Shown here: piece after piece, positions 8,033 through 15,682 of the stretch | Layout of the letters: the number at the start of each line of letters is the position of its first letter | How positions within the stretch are numbered: position 1 is the first letter of the stretch | Made by a program: the position numbers and the translations under genes | The notes under the pieces: generated by a model | The model's input: only the letters and a program-made list of their open reading frames with translations | Told to the model about the DNA's origin: nothing | The model's database searches: none | NCBI RefSeq assembly: GCF_052180215.1 | Contig: NZ_CP197471.1 | Location: 3,196,001-3,260,000, forward strand | DNA length: 64,000 nt | Reading direction: 5' to 3' | Origin: Pseudoneobacillus sp052180215 | GTDB lineage: Bacteria; Bacillota; Bacilli; Bacillales; Cytobacillaceae

Positions 8033-9061
8033 TTATAGGATTAACATTGCATCTCCAAAGCTAAAAAAACGATAGCCTTGTTTTACTGCTGTATTGTAGG
8101 CATTGAGCACATTTTCACGGCCAGCTAAGGCACTAACCAACATAATTAAAGTCGATTTAGGTAAATGGAAATTAGTAATCATTCCATCTATTGCCTTCCA
8201 TTCAAACCCTGGGTAAATAAATATATCTGTCCACCCACTAGCTTCTTTAAACTTTCCATTATGGTCTCGGGCAATCGTTTCTAGTGTTCTTGTTGAAGTA
8301 GTCCCAACAGAAATAATTCGTCCACCTTGTTCTCGCACCTGATTTAAGAGTCTCGCTGTGCCTTCTGTCATCTGATAGAACTCAGCATGCATTTCATGTT
8401 CATTGATATCCTCTACACTAACAGGGCGAAAGGTTCCTAACCCAACATGCAAGGTAATAAAGGCAATATGGATTCCCATTTCTTTTAATTCACTTAACAA
8501 TTCTTCTGTAAAATGTAGACCTGCTGTTGGAGCTGCTGCAGAACCTCTTTCTCTTGCAAAAACAGTTTGATATCGTTCACGGTCATCCAATTGTTCTTTT
8601 ATGTATGGCGGTAAAGGCATTTCCCCTAGTTGATCAAGTACTTCATAAAAAATACCTTCATATTCGAATTCTAATGTACGGCCACCATGTTCTGCAGTTC
8701 CTACACATGTAGCTTTTAACAAACCGTCCCCAAACTCAATAATGGTGCCTTCTTTTACTCGTTTAGCAGGCTTGACAAGCGTTTCCCACTTGTCCCCTTC
8801 TAATTGCTTTAATAATAAAACCTCCACTTTTGCTCCAGTGTCTAGTTTTACCCCAAAAAGCCTAGCAGGAAGGACACGAGTGTCATTTAGAACAAGACAA
8901 TCGCCTTTACGAAGATAGTTTTTAACTTGGCTAAAAGTCGTATGCTCTAACTCGCCTGATTTTTTATTTAATACCATCAACTTACTTGCAGTTCGGTCCT
9001 CCAATGGTACCTGTGCAATTTGTTCTTCTGGCAAGTAAAAATCAAATAATTCTACTTTCAT
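8033..9061 (-). CDS. queA: S-adenosylmethionine:tRNA ribosyltransferase-isomerase QueA
   Basis: QueA transfers the ribosyl part of S-adenosylmethionine to preQ1 in tRNA, making epoxyqueuosine. The 342-residue frame has the family start MKVELFDFYLPEEQIAQ, the LNDTRVLPARL motif near residue 60, the HLHVGLGTFRP-type block (here ITLHVGLGTFRPV) and FHLPKSTLIMLVSA near the end. GTG at 9064 directly precedes the ATG at 9061; spacing from AGGTGA favours the ATG. It pairs with tgt, the preceding enzyme of the pathway, in the same transcript. Confidence 0.96.
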   Translation of the reverse strand: MKVELFDFYLPEEQIAQVPLEDRTASKLMVLNKKSGELEHTTFSQVKNYLRKGDCLVLNDTRVLPARLFGVKLDTGAKVEVLLLKQLEGDKWETLVKPAKRVKEGTIIEFGDGLLKATCVGTAEHGGRTLEFEYEGIFYEVLDQLGEMPLPPYIKEQLDDRERYQTVFARERGSAAAPTAGLHFTEELLSELKEMGIHIAFITLHVGLGTFRPVSVEDINEHEMHAEFYQMTEGTARLLNQVREQGGRIISVGTTSTRTLETIARDHNGKFKEASGWTDIFIYPGFEWKAIDGMITNFHLPKSTLIMLVSALAGRENVLNAYNTAVKQGYRFFSFGDAMLIL

Positions 9062-9259
9062 CACGTCACCTACTATTATGTCTTAACAATTTTTGATTTG
9101 CTTACGAAACTTCTATAATTTTGTGTCAGCGAAATGTCACGAGGAATTTCGTGTCAGCGAAATTTCCCTATGAAATAAAAAACCAACGATAATATGACAC
9201 TAACCAATATGGATGTAACTATAGGGAAATAAAACGTTGTATTTCCCTTCTTTATGATA

Positions 9260-9264
9260 ATATC
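9260..9264. repeat. Target-site duplication, left copy (ATATC)
   Basis: ATATC flanks the IS3-family element here and again at 10732-10736. Both copies derive from the GATATT region of the DUF2905 gene. Confidence 0.8.
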
Positions 9265-9351
9265 GGTCCAACCCCCTAAGTTTGGACACATACTCTTATT
9301 ATCTCTTTTAAACGAAGTATTTCATTTTTTCTAGCGCGCTTCGCTTACTGG

Positions 9352-9398
9352 CCTCGTGATAGAGAATAACAGGGAACCTGTTATTCTCTATCACGAGG
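9352..9398. other. Perfect 22-bp inverted repeat inside the IS, after the transposase
   Basis: Arms 9352-9373 and 9377-9398 are exactly complementary with a GAA loop. It lies six bases after the orfB stop on the transposase strand. No T tract follows, so it is not a classical terminator; it could block read-through or protect the transcript end. Confidence 0.75.
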
Positions 9399-9403
9399 AA
9401 TCA

Positions 9404-10321
9404 TCACATTGATTGCTTCACTGACTTTATTTCACCAGCTAGCCATTTATTGTAATACTCTGTTGGAGAATAGTCATCTAGACTGCCATGATAGCGCTCT
9501 TCATTGTAAAATTGAATATATTCATCAACACACTTAAAAGCTTGATCAAACGTTATGAATTCATTACGTTGAAAACACTCCCGTTCCAACACACTATGAA
9601 AAGACTCAATATATGCATTCATATTAGGTGATTTAGGCGGAATCCGTTCGTGTTGTACTTGCGGTGCCAAACAAAACTCTTCAAACTTATTACTTATGAA
9701 TTGAGGGCCGTTATCAGTCCTTATAATAAGGGACTGATCCTCTTCTAATTCGTAAATTCCTCTTTTCAATAAGGCTTTTTGAAGCATATTTGTAACATCT
9801 TTAGCTTCACATGTAGTACCACGGTAATGACCAACAATAGTTCGATCATGAACATCTATTGCACTAGCTACATAAAAAAAACGACGAGATGATGAGACAT
9901 AGCCATATTTAATGTCTAGTTGCCATAATTGGTTTGAACCGGTGATTACATGATTCTTAGCCAATCGACGAGGATATTTCTGCTTTTTTTCACGTTGTGG
10001 CATTAAAATATCTAATTCTTTGCATAGGCGATATACTTTTTTCTTATTTATGATTAACTTATACTGGCGTTGTAAACACCGAGTTAATTTTCGGTAGCCA
10101 TATACCTCAGCCTTACTACTAATCAACTCAAGTAAATACTCTTTAATTGTTTCATCTTTGATCTTTTTTCCTTGTCTATTTCTAGAAAAACCAGGGATAG
10201 GTCGTCCCCCAGTATTTGTCTTTTGAATCGGAGGGTGGGACAATCTATAGTAATAGGTTGAACGGTGTACTTGAGCAATTCTTAAAACGCGTTTAGCTGG
10301 AAAACCAGAATCAATCCACAA
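9404..10321 (-). CDS. IS3-family transposase OrfB (DDE integrase domain)
   Basis: The catalytic part of the transposase, 305 residues from a TTG at 10321. It contains an HTH_21-like stretch near residues 55-105 (LLELISSKAEVYGYRKLTR) and an rve integrase core with the DDE residues visible in LWQLDIKYGY, RTDNGPQF and AYIESFHSVLERE, followed by the ERYHGSLDDYSPTEYY end typical of the family. The frame is open upstream of the TTG and overlaps the end of orfA, so the real product is most likely an OrfAB fusion made by -1 frameshifting at 10357-10365. Confidence 0.93.
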   Translation of the reverse strand: MWIDSGFPAKRVLRIAQVHRSTYYYRLSHPPIQKTNTGGRPIPGFSRNRQGKKIKDETIKEYLLELISSKAEVYGYRKLTRCLQRQYKLIINKKKVYRLCKELDILMPQREKKQKYPRRLAKNHVITGSNQLWQLDIKYGYVSSSRRFFYVASAIDVHDRTIVGHYRGTTCEAKDVTNMLQKALLKRGIYELEEDQSLIIRTDNGPQFISNKFEEFCLAPQVQHERIPPKSPNMNAYIESFHSVLERECFQRNEFITFDQAFKCVDEYIQFYNEERYHGSLDDYSPTEYYNKWLAGEIKSVKQSM

Positions 10322-10344
10322 ACTAGCATATTCGATTCGCTCAT

Positions 10345-10653
10345 CTAATCCGACAACTTTTTTTTAAACATGTCACGAAGCATGGCAACTTCAAGTTCTT
10401 TTTCTCCTAAGAGTTTCATGGCCTTCTCATATTTCTTTTGTAGATCATCCGATGTGGAAGACTCAGTTAAAGGGCTTACACCTTCTTCTCTCATCTCACT
10501 GTCAACTTCTTCACGATAGATCTTCATCCATCCTCCTAAAGTAGAAGTACTCACACCTACTTTACGAGCAATATGTGCAGCATTCCCTGATTCAATTGCC
10601 ATACGAACATATTGTTTCTTTACATCTTCTATAGGCCCCATTTTTCTTTTCAT
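10345..10653 (-). CDS. IS3-family transposase OrfA (helix-turn-helix protein)
   Basis: A 102-residue protein with an N-terminal helix-turn-helix (about residues 10-45, AAHIARKVGVSTSTLGGWMK) and a C-terminal leucine-rich coiled coil (LLGEKELEVAMLRDMFKKK), the standard layout of IS3 OrfA, which binds the inverted ends. It ends at TAG directly after the A8G slippery run, ready for -1 frameshift fusion with OrfB. Confidence 0.92.
   Translation of the reverse strand: MKRKMGPIEDVKKQYVRMAIESGNAAHIARKVGVSTSTLGGWMKIYREEVDSEMREEGVSPLTESSTSDDLQKKYEKAMKLLGEKELEVAMLRDMFKKKLSD
10357..10365 (-). other. Slippery site for -1 programmed frameshift (A8G)
   Basis: On the minus strand eight A followed by G lie at the end of orfA. 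A -1 slip at A AAA AAG continues as VVGLDERIEYASLWIDSGF, joining the orfB frame without a stop. This is the usual way IS3-family elements make the OrfAB transposase. Confidence 0.75.
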
Positions 10654-10828
10654 TTTAGCTCCTCCTCTATAACTATTTATATTTTAATATTTTATATAGT
10701 AGGTGTCCAAATGAGTTAGGGGGCTAAATAGATATCTCCAGGCAATTTTCCTAAGTTTACAAATTGCATAATAAAACCTACTAAGAAAATAATAGCTCCA
10801 ATTATCATAATAAATTTAGCTAAACCGG

Positions 10829-11830
10829 TCATTCAGATGGAACCTCCATTTTAAAGTGACGATAGACAGCCTCCGTTACCACTCGACCACGAGGTGTCCG
10901 TTGAAGATAACCAATTTGAAGTAGATATGGCTCATACACATCTTCTATCGTTTGTGCTTCCTCACCAATGGAAGCAGCAATGGTTTCTAATCCGACAGGT
11001 CCACCTCTAAATTTATCAATAATCCCTTTAAGCAATTTATGGTCAATATGGTCCAATCCTAAACGGTCCACTTGTAAAAGCTCAAGGGCTTTTGTAGCAA
11101 GATCCATTTCGATAGCTCCATTACCGCGAACCTGTGCAAAATCCCTTACACGCCGTAATAATCGGTTAGCGATACGAGGCGTACCTCGTGATCTTCTTGC
11201 AATCTCTGCAGCTGCCCCTTTATCAATCTTCGTTTCTAAAATGTCCGCTGTTCGAATGACGATATCCGTTAATTGCTCTTCATTATAATATTCTAGTCTT
11301 GCTAAAACACCAAATCGATCTCGTAATGGTGCCGATAAAGACCCAGCCCTTGTTGTGGCACCGACAAGAGTAAACGGTGGTAAATCTAATCTTACAGAGC
11401 GAGCAGTCGGCCCCTTGCCAATGACAATATCAATACAAAAGTCTTCCATAGCTGGATACAAAACTTCTTCAATCGTCCTTGGTAGTCTATGAATTTCGTC
11501 AATAAATAAAACATCCCCAGGTTCTAGAGAAGTTAAGATAGCCGCAAGATCACCAGGTCTCTCAATTGCAGGGCCAGCAGTTGTTCGAATATTTACACCC
11601 ATTTCATTGGCAATGATAGTAGCAAGTGTGGTTTTTCCCAAACCGGGTGGTCCGTATAACAGGACATGATCGAGCGTTTCTCGACGCATTTTTGCCGCTT
11701 CAATAAAGACTTTTAAATTTTCTTTTACTTTGGTTTGGCCTATATATTGATTTAAATTTTGCGGTCGTAAACTTTGCTCAAAATTTAAATCTTGCAGATC
11801 TGCTTCCGTTGAAATGATTCGTTCATCCAT
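10829..11830 (-). CDS. ruvB: Holliday junction branch migration DNA helicase RuvB
   Basis: RuvB is the hexameric AAA+ motor that drives branch migration at Holliday junctions with RuvA. The 333-residue frame shows Walker A GPPGLGKTT (about 60-68), Walker B LFIDEIHR, the sensor region GATTRAGSLSAPLRDRFG and the C-terminal winged-helix DNA-binding domain ending in GYLQRTPRGRV. It follows ruvA after nine bases, and its stop overlaps the start of the interrupted DUF2905 gene (ATGA), which suggests translational coupling before the IS insertion. Confidence 0.97.
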   Translation of the reverse strand: MDERIISTEADLQDLNFEQSLRPQNLNQYIGQTKVKENLKVFIEAAKMRRETLDHVLLYGPPGLGKTTLATIIANEMGVNIRTTAGPAIERPGDLAAILTSLEPGDVLFIDEIHRLPRTIEEVLYPAMEDFCIDIVIGKGPTARSVRLDLPPFTLVGATTRAGSLSAPLRDRFGVLARLEYYNEEQLTDIVIRTADILETKIDKGAAAEIARRSRGTPRIANRLLRRVRDFAQVRGNGAIEMDLATKALELLQVDRLGLDHIDHKLLKGIIDKFRGGPVGLETIAASIGEEAQTIEDVYEPYLLQIGYLQRTPRGRVVTEAVYRHFKMEVPSE

Positions 11831-11839
11831 ATCATCACC

Positions 11840-12451
11840 CTATTTTAAAAGCTTTTGAAGTGCAACTCTAATGTATTGGTCTGTGGTAAGCTTTTGTTTC
11901 TTTAATTCTGGAACAACCTTCTTTATTTCTTTTTCAGCGTAACCTAATGCTTTTAAGGCTAAAATAGCTTCCTCCAATTCATCTGATCCATCTTGAATTG
12001 GACGAATATCATCGTGTTGAGAAAATAAATTCGGAAATAAGTCTGGGACTAATTGATGTAATTTTCCTTTTAAATCAAGTATCATTTGTCTTGCCGTTTT
12101 TTTACCAACACCTGGGAACTTGATTAAGAAATTTTCATCTTCATTTTCAATAGCTTGGACTACCTGTTCTGGTTGACCTGAAGCAAGAATGGCCAACGCC
12201 CCTTTTGGTCCAATTCCAGAAACGTTTAAAAGCTTCGTAAATAATGTTTTTTCTTCTCGACTCGTAAATCCGTAGAGAGCCATAATATCTTCTCGAACAT
12301 ATTGGTAGGTAAAGATAAGCGTTTCTTTCCCTACTTTTTCAGAATAATAAAATGGATTAGGCGTATGTATTTGATATCCTATGCCCTGATTTTCAATCAC
12401 TATGTATTCAGGACTTACAAAATTAATTTTTCCATTAATGAAATCATACAT
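11840..12451 (-). CDS. ruvA: Holliday junction branch migration protein RuvA
   Basis: RuvA forms tetramers that hold the Holliday junction flat and load RuvB. The 203-residue frame has the N-terminal OB-fold (MYDFINGKINFVSPEYIVIENQ), the two helix-hairpin-helix motifs (LNVSGIGPKGALAIL and IKFPGVGKKTARQMI) and a flexible acidic linker leading to the C-terminal domain III (ELEEAILALKALGYAEKEI) that contacts RuvB. It is the first gene of the ruvAB-queA-tgt-yajC direction of transcription. Confidence 0.97.
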   Translation of the reverse strand: MYDFINGKINFVSPEYIVIENQGIGYQIHTPNPFYYSEKVGKETLIFTYQYVREDIMALYGFTSREEKTLFTKLLNVSGIGPKGALAILASGQPEQVVQAIENEDENFLIKFPGVGKKTARQMILDLKGKLHQLVPDLFPNLFSQHDDIRPIQDGSDELEEAILALKALGYAEKEIKKVVPELKKQKLTTDQYIRVALQKLLK

Positions 12452-12609
12452 TTCATTCTCCCCTTTTCACACTAATTGGGGTTCGACGAACTACCAATCT
12501 GTACTTTAGCCTATCTATTGTAACATAAGAGAAAATTAGTTGCATTTTTGTATAAGACTTCTATATAATGGAAAAGGTTGAAAAAAAATAAACTGGAGGG
12601 TCTATTAAA

Positions 12610-13137
12610 ATGAAAAAACTATTAGCTATTTTAGCTGTTTTTACATTAATGTTTGCAGTAGCAGGATGTACTGCTGACAATAAAGAAAACAATGACAAAG
12701 CAGCAGATGAGAAAAAAGAAGAAAACACTGTTGCATTAACTGACCAAGTAAAATCTAAAATGTATAATGCTGCACGTATCGCTGAAGGTAAAGTGAATGA
12801 TGTATTTGCTCATGATGTAGCGGCAGATGAAACGACACCTATTCTAAATAAAAGCTTCGCGGATGAAGCGGCTGCAGTTGCTTTCCTCTCAAAATATTAC
12901 AATGAAGATACAGCAAAAGAAATTTACACTTACTATGCAACAGGTCAGACAACTGAAGCTGGAGAAGTGATTGTAAAAGCTGATCCTTTCTTCACCACTA
13001 CTTTACTTGATACAACTTTAGAGGATGTTACAATTGAAGGTGACGCTAACAAAGGTACTATTAAGACACCTGAAAATGTTACATATACGGTTGAATTAGT
13101 AGATGACAAATATTTGGTAACCGGAATCCAAAAGTAA
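12610..13137 (+). CDS. Uncharacterised lipoprotein
   Basis: A 175-residue secreted lipoprotein. A signal peptide MKKLLAILAVFTLMFAVAGC ends in a clear lipobox (VAGC, Cys20), followed by a charged Asn/Asp/Lys/Glu linker (about 21-42) and a globular domain rich in short Ala/Thr/Asp stretches. I do not recognise the domain. AACTGGAGGG precedes the ATG at a good distance. It stands alone on the plus strand between ruvA and bofC, with its own terminator, so it is a single-gene unit, probably attached to the outer face of the membrane. Confidence 0.85.
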   Translation: MKKLLAILAVFTLMFAVAGCTADNKENNDKAADEKKEENTVALTDQVKSKMYNAARIAEGKVNDVFAHDVAADETTPILNKSFADEAAAVAFLSKYYNEDTAKEIYTYYATGQTTEAGEVIVKADPFFTTTLLDTTLEDVTIEGDANKGTIKTPENVTYTVELVDDKYLVTGIQK

Positions 13138-13148
13138 ACAGACTTAAC

Positions 13149-13181
13149 AAAAGCTGACTCATCAACCAGAGTCAGCTTTTT
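13149..13181 (+). terminator. Rho-independent terminator after the lipoprotein gene
   Basis: AAAAGCTGACTC pairs with GAGTCAGCTTTT around an eight-base loop, followed by T residues on the plus strand. It may also end bofC transcription from the other side. Confidence 0.88.
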
Positions 13182-13195
13182 TCATAAAAATATTT

Positions 13196-13711
13196 TTATT
13201 GCTTCAGTTTGATTGGCATATAATATGGCTTAAACGTTTCAAGAACATTTACATAACGGTCCTTCGTTTTGATAGGAATTCCTTTTTTTAACTGTAGTTG
13301 TTTTCGGCTTTCTAATTTTTCCAGATTAATTTGGAAAAATGATTGAATGATATTGGTTTGATGAGGTCTTCCATTAAAAATGGTTAAAGTTCCATCCTCG
13401 GTAATTCCAAAATAACCGTTTGCCTTTAATAAAGGTGAAATATCATCCACCTGCTTCTTAAAAACCAAACCTTTTTCAAAGGTATTTACTAATTCCCATT
13501 GTTCGTACTTCGACCAAAAGTTTTCCATAGAATATATATTCTCGGAAATTTTTTCTTCACTAATCTCACCGTCTAAGTAAACCCTTTGTAATATCACTTC
13601 TATTTGGAATGGCTCTTTTCTATTTTCTGACGCTTGTACATGTGGATCAAAAAACCATATAAATAAAGACATTAACCATATCGCAATTCCACTCTTTATC
13701 ATTTTGGACAT
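13196..13711 (-). CDS. bofC: Bypass-of-forespore protein BofC
   Basis: BofC is a forespore protein that restrains SpoIVB-dependent signalling to pro-sigma-K processing, acting in the intermembrane space. The 171-residue frame has an N-terminal signal/anchor (about residues 7-27, ending in VQASE), then the BofC N-terminal domain and the C-terminal domain with GYFGITEDGTLTIFNG. The start has AGAGGTGATTCC upstream. Its expected partner target SpoIVFA/FB is encoded at 29926-31561 in this window; spoIVB is not. Placement near ruvA matches B. subtilis. Confidence 0.9.
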   Translation of the reverse strand: MSKMIKSGIAIWLMSLFIWFFDPHVQASENRKEPFQIEVILQRVYLDGEISEEKISENIYSMENFWSKYEQWELVNTFEKGLVFKKQVDDISPLLKANGYFGITEDGTLTIFNGRPHQTNIIQSFFQINLEKLESRKQLQLKKGIPIKTKDRYVNVLETFKPYYMPIKLKQ

Positions 13712-13800
13712 GAGGAATCACCTCTTTAATAAAAGTTATCATGTATTTATAATCTTAGTGTAGCCAAATTTTTCTACTTTATCCTTTAAAATTAAAAACA

Positions 13801-13836
13801 AAAAAAGGGTCAGAACTACCAAACAGTAGCCTGACC
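13801..13836 (-). terminator. Rho-independent terminator after the CoxA-like gene
   Basis: GGTCAG..CTAC pairs with GTAG..CTGACC; on the minus strand it is followed by seven T and G-TTTTT. It closes the safA-phosphotransferase-coxA-like direction of transcription. Confidence 0.85.
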
Positions 13837-13858
13837 AAGAATGAACATCTATATTTAT

Positions 13859-14599
13859 TTAACGATTATTGTTCGTCATACGATTTTTTAAGGTTTGGAA
13901 CATATTTTTCAAATCGGTATCCAGTCCATCTTTTGGCCCGCCATTTCGAAGGTCGTTATCGATTTGGCGCAATCGGCTAAATGTTCCTTCATCTGTTACA
14001 ACTGTTACAGATCGTCCTCGTAAATAAGGCTGTACGGCTTCTTCAATATCCCTTTTTGTTTGAGCTTCTCTTGAGTAATCTGTTAAATCTACGGCGATCA
14101 ACACATTGCTTCCATACGTTACCGAACGAACATCTTCTACATTAGAAACAGTTCCGGTTACATTTCCTATTTTTTCTGTTAATTCACCCTCGTATGCAGT
14201 GTAGTAAGAGCTTCTTGCTTTTTTTGTATTGTCATTTAAATGACCATGGTAGTTAGCATCACTACGACTAAATCGATTATCTCGCTTGTAAAAATTTTGG
14301 TCCGTATTCGCTAATGGAACAGTTGGGTTGGCAGGATTACCATTACCAGCACCAGTTTGACGAACATTTCTTGTTCCCTCTGTACCATAGGTATGGTCCA
14401 TCATTTCAGTTATCGGACCATCATTATCATTTAATACCCTTGCATTTCCATTTCCGCCATGGTTTTCATTTGAGTAATATCCCATTGGTTGTGCTGCGTT
14501 ATTACGATTTTGAACACCAGCTTCGTCGTTATTTCCACAACCAACTAATCCCATAGCCATTACTGCTGATAATGGTAAGGCTAAATATCTTTTGTTCAA
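13859..14599 (-). CDS. YhcN/YlaJ-family sporulation lipoprotein (CoxA-like)
   Basis: A spore lipoprotein of about 246 residues. The signal peptide KRYLALPLSAVMAMGLVGC ends in a lipobox (LVGC). A long Asn/Gly-rich low-complexity stretch follows (about 30-120), then the YhcN/YlaJ domain with YEGELTEKIGNVTGTVSNV and VLIAVDLTDYSREAQTKRDIEEAV. The open frame runs 15 codons further upstream, but AAGGGGG lies between that ATG and the TTG at 14599, so the TTG start is preferred. Its position downstream of safA and near bofC corresponds to B. subtilis coxA, a spore cortex-associated protein of this family. Confidence 0.85.
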   Translation of the reverse strand: MNKRYLALPLSAVMAMGLVGCGNNDEAGVQNRNNAAQPMGYYSNENHGGNGNARVLNDNDGPITEMMDHTYGTEGTRNVRQTGAGNGNPANPTVPLANTDQNFYKRDNRFSRSDANYHGHLNDNTKKARSSYYTAYEGELTEKIGNVTGTVSNVEDVRSVTYGSNVLIAVDLTDYSREAQTKRDIEEAVQPYLRGRSVTVVTDEGTFSRLRQIDNDLRNGGPKDGLDTDLKNMFQTLKNRMTNNNR

Positions 14600-14710
14600 A
14601 TGAAAAACCCCCTTCGTAAATGCTAAGCACATTTTTGTGCTCACATTTAGCTTTTGTGATAAGGGGGTATTTCATGACTGTTAGTTTGGACCATGACACA
14701 TTAACATTGG

Positions 14711-15682
14711 TTAATTAACCAACTTTTGTAGTTGTTTCGTAAATTCTTGTCTTAATTGCATTTTGGAAAGAGTCTGATTAATCAAGTTTTGTAATTTATA
14801 TACATCACGGAAATGATTTTCCCTTATAAAGCGGTTCCATTCTCGGAAAAGATCTGTTGGGTAAACAAGTGCATATATATAGGATTGGTTCCTAAAAAGA
14901 TCTTTTAAGCTTTTGTATCTTATTAAGCTGTTTAGATTCCAATTAATAAACGGTAAAATCCGATTTGAATATTGAAGTAAATCCATCGACCTTGGACCAA
15001 TACTTATCAGGTCGAAATCAATAAGATAAAGTTTTCCAGATTTTCCTCTTAAAAAATTATGATGGGCAACATCTCCATGGAGAATAACACTTGGTTCACT
15101 CTCAATGATATGCTCATTTTTTATTATTCCTTCTAAAGACCAATCGGCCCAATTTAACCATTCTTTTATTAAATCACTCGAAATGTAATGGGAAATAATA
15201 GGAGTATTTTTAACAAACTGATCTCTGCGTTCTAACCATTTTTTTTGCAAATTGAATTCCGGCAGAATGGATTGATATCGTCCAACAGACTGTTTCGTAA
15301 TTTCGTGAAAGTTATCCAAAAGACTTAATCCTTCTTGTCTTTCGTTATCACTAATATAGGAAAACGTTCGTTTATGCGGTTCAATATATTGTATACAACC
15401 AAAATATTTATTTTCATACATAATCGGATCTTGATCCAAAATAATAAAAGAATAGGTGTTGTTAAAACCTTCTTTATGAAGACTTGATGTAAAGGTCTCC
15501 TGTAGTTTTAAACGGTTATAAGAGGAATATCCCTTTAGTATAAATGAACCTTTGGAAGTCTTTATTTTAAAAACATGGTCTCTTAACGGATATAGTTCTT
15601 TGATTTTATATGGGAATTGTTTTTGGAAAGAGGAGAGGAGACGAATGTTTACACCATCGTCTCCTCGTTTCCTATCTATCAT
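14711..15682 (-). CDS. Phosphotransferase-fold protein, CotS/YsxE-like
   Basis: A protein of about 323 residues with the aminoglycoside-phosphotransferase/CotS kinase fold: an N-lobe (residues about 20-110, HVFKIKTSKGSFILKGY), the catalytic loop VILHGDVAHHNFL and the metal-binding YLIDFDLISIGP. In spore formers such proteins are usually coat-associated (CotS, YsxE, YutH). It lies between safA and the CoxA-like gene, which supports a spore role; the substrate is unknown. The frame is open for 19 more codons inside safA; the ATG at 15682 overlaps the safA stop by 11 bases. A second oddity is a hairpin (15634-15665) over the strong GAGGAGA site, which has no normal start codon in frame just after it. 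Confidence 0.8.
   Translation of the reverse strand: MIDRKRGDDGVNIRLLSSFQKQFPYKIKELYPLRDHVFKIKTSKGSFILKGYSSYNRLKLQETFTSSLHKEGFNNTYSFIILDQDPIMYENKYFGCIQYIEPHKRTFSYISDNERQEGLSLLDNFHEITKQSVGRYQSILPEFNLQKKWLERRDQFVKNTPIISHYISSDLIKEWLNWADWSLEGIIKNEHIIESEPSVILHGDVAHHNFLRGKSGKLYLIDFDLISIGPRSMDLLQYSNRILPFINWNLNSLIRYKSLKDLFRNQSYIYALVYPTDLFREWNRFIRENHFRDVYKLQNLINQTLSKMQLRQEFTKQLQKLVN
15634..15665. other. Inverted repeat over a ribosome binding site
   Basis: GAGGAGACG (15634) is complementary to CGTCTCCTC (15657) with a loop of about 14 bases. On the minus strand it folds the GAGGAGA site at the start of the phosphotransferase gene, and could lower translation initiation there or end part of the safA transcripts. 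Confidence 0.5.

Larger units (their letters stand above)
9265..10731 (-). mobile_element. IS3-family insertion sequence, 1467 bp
   Basis: The element has imperfect inverted ends (CCCCCTAAGTTTGGACAC near the left end; on the opposite strand CCCCCTAACTCATTTGGACAC-like at the right end), a 5-bp direct target duplication ATATC, two overlapping-type transposase frames (orfA 10345-10653, orfB 9404-10321) on the minus strand, and an A8G slippery site between them. The outermost bases of the two ends differ, so the exact termini are set from the duplication and from restoration of the interrupted DUF2905 frame. Both frames appear intact, so the element may still be active. Confidence 0.9.
9154..10832 (-). 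pseudogene. DUF2905 small membrane protein gene (YrzS-like) split by an IS element
   Basis: The 5' part starts with ATG at 10832, overlapping the ruvB stop as ATGA, and encodes MTGLAKFIMIIGAII... up to QFVNLGKLPG. The 3' part (9264 down to the TGA at 9154) encodes DIIIKKGNTTFYFPIVTSI followed by a second helix. An IS3-family element (9265-10731) separates them. Removing the element and one copy of the 5-bp ATATC duplication joins 32 and 36 codons in one frame, a 68-residue two-helix protein with the LPGDI and FYFPIVTSI motifs of DUF2905. The family is of unknown function and normally sits beside ruvB. As it stands, only a truncated peptide could be made. Confidence 0.88.

Noticed and set aside
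14615..14680. Inverted repeat upstream of the CoxA-like gene (GCTAA...TTAGC with an inner GCACA/TGTGC) as a terminator
   Set aside because: There is no T tract after the stem; it may be a weak structure in the leader only.
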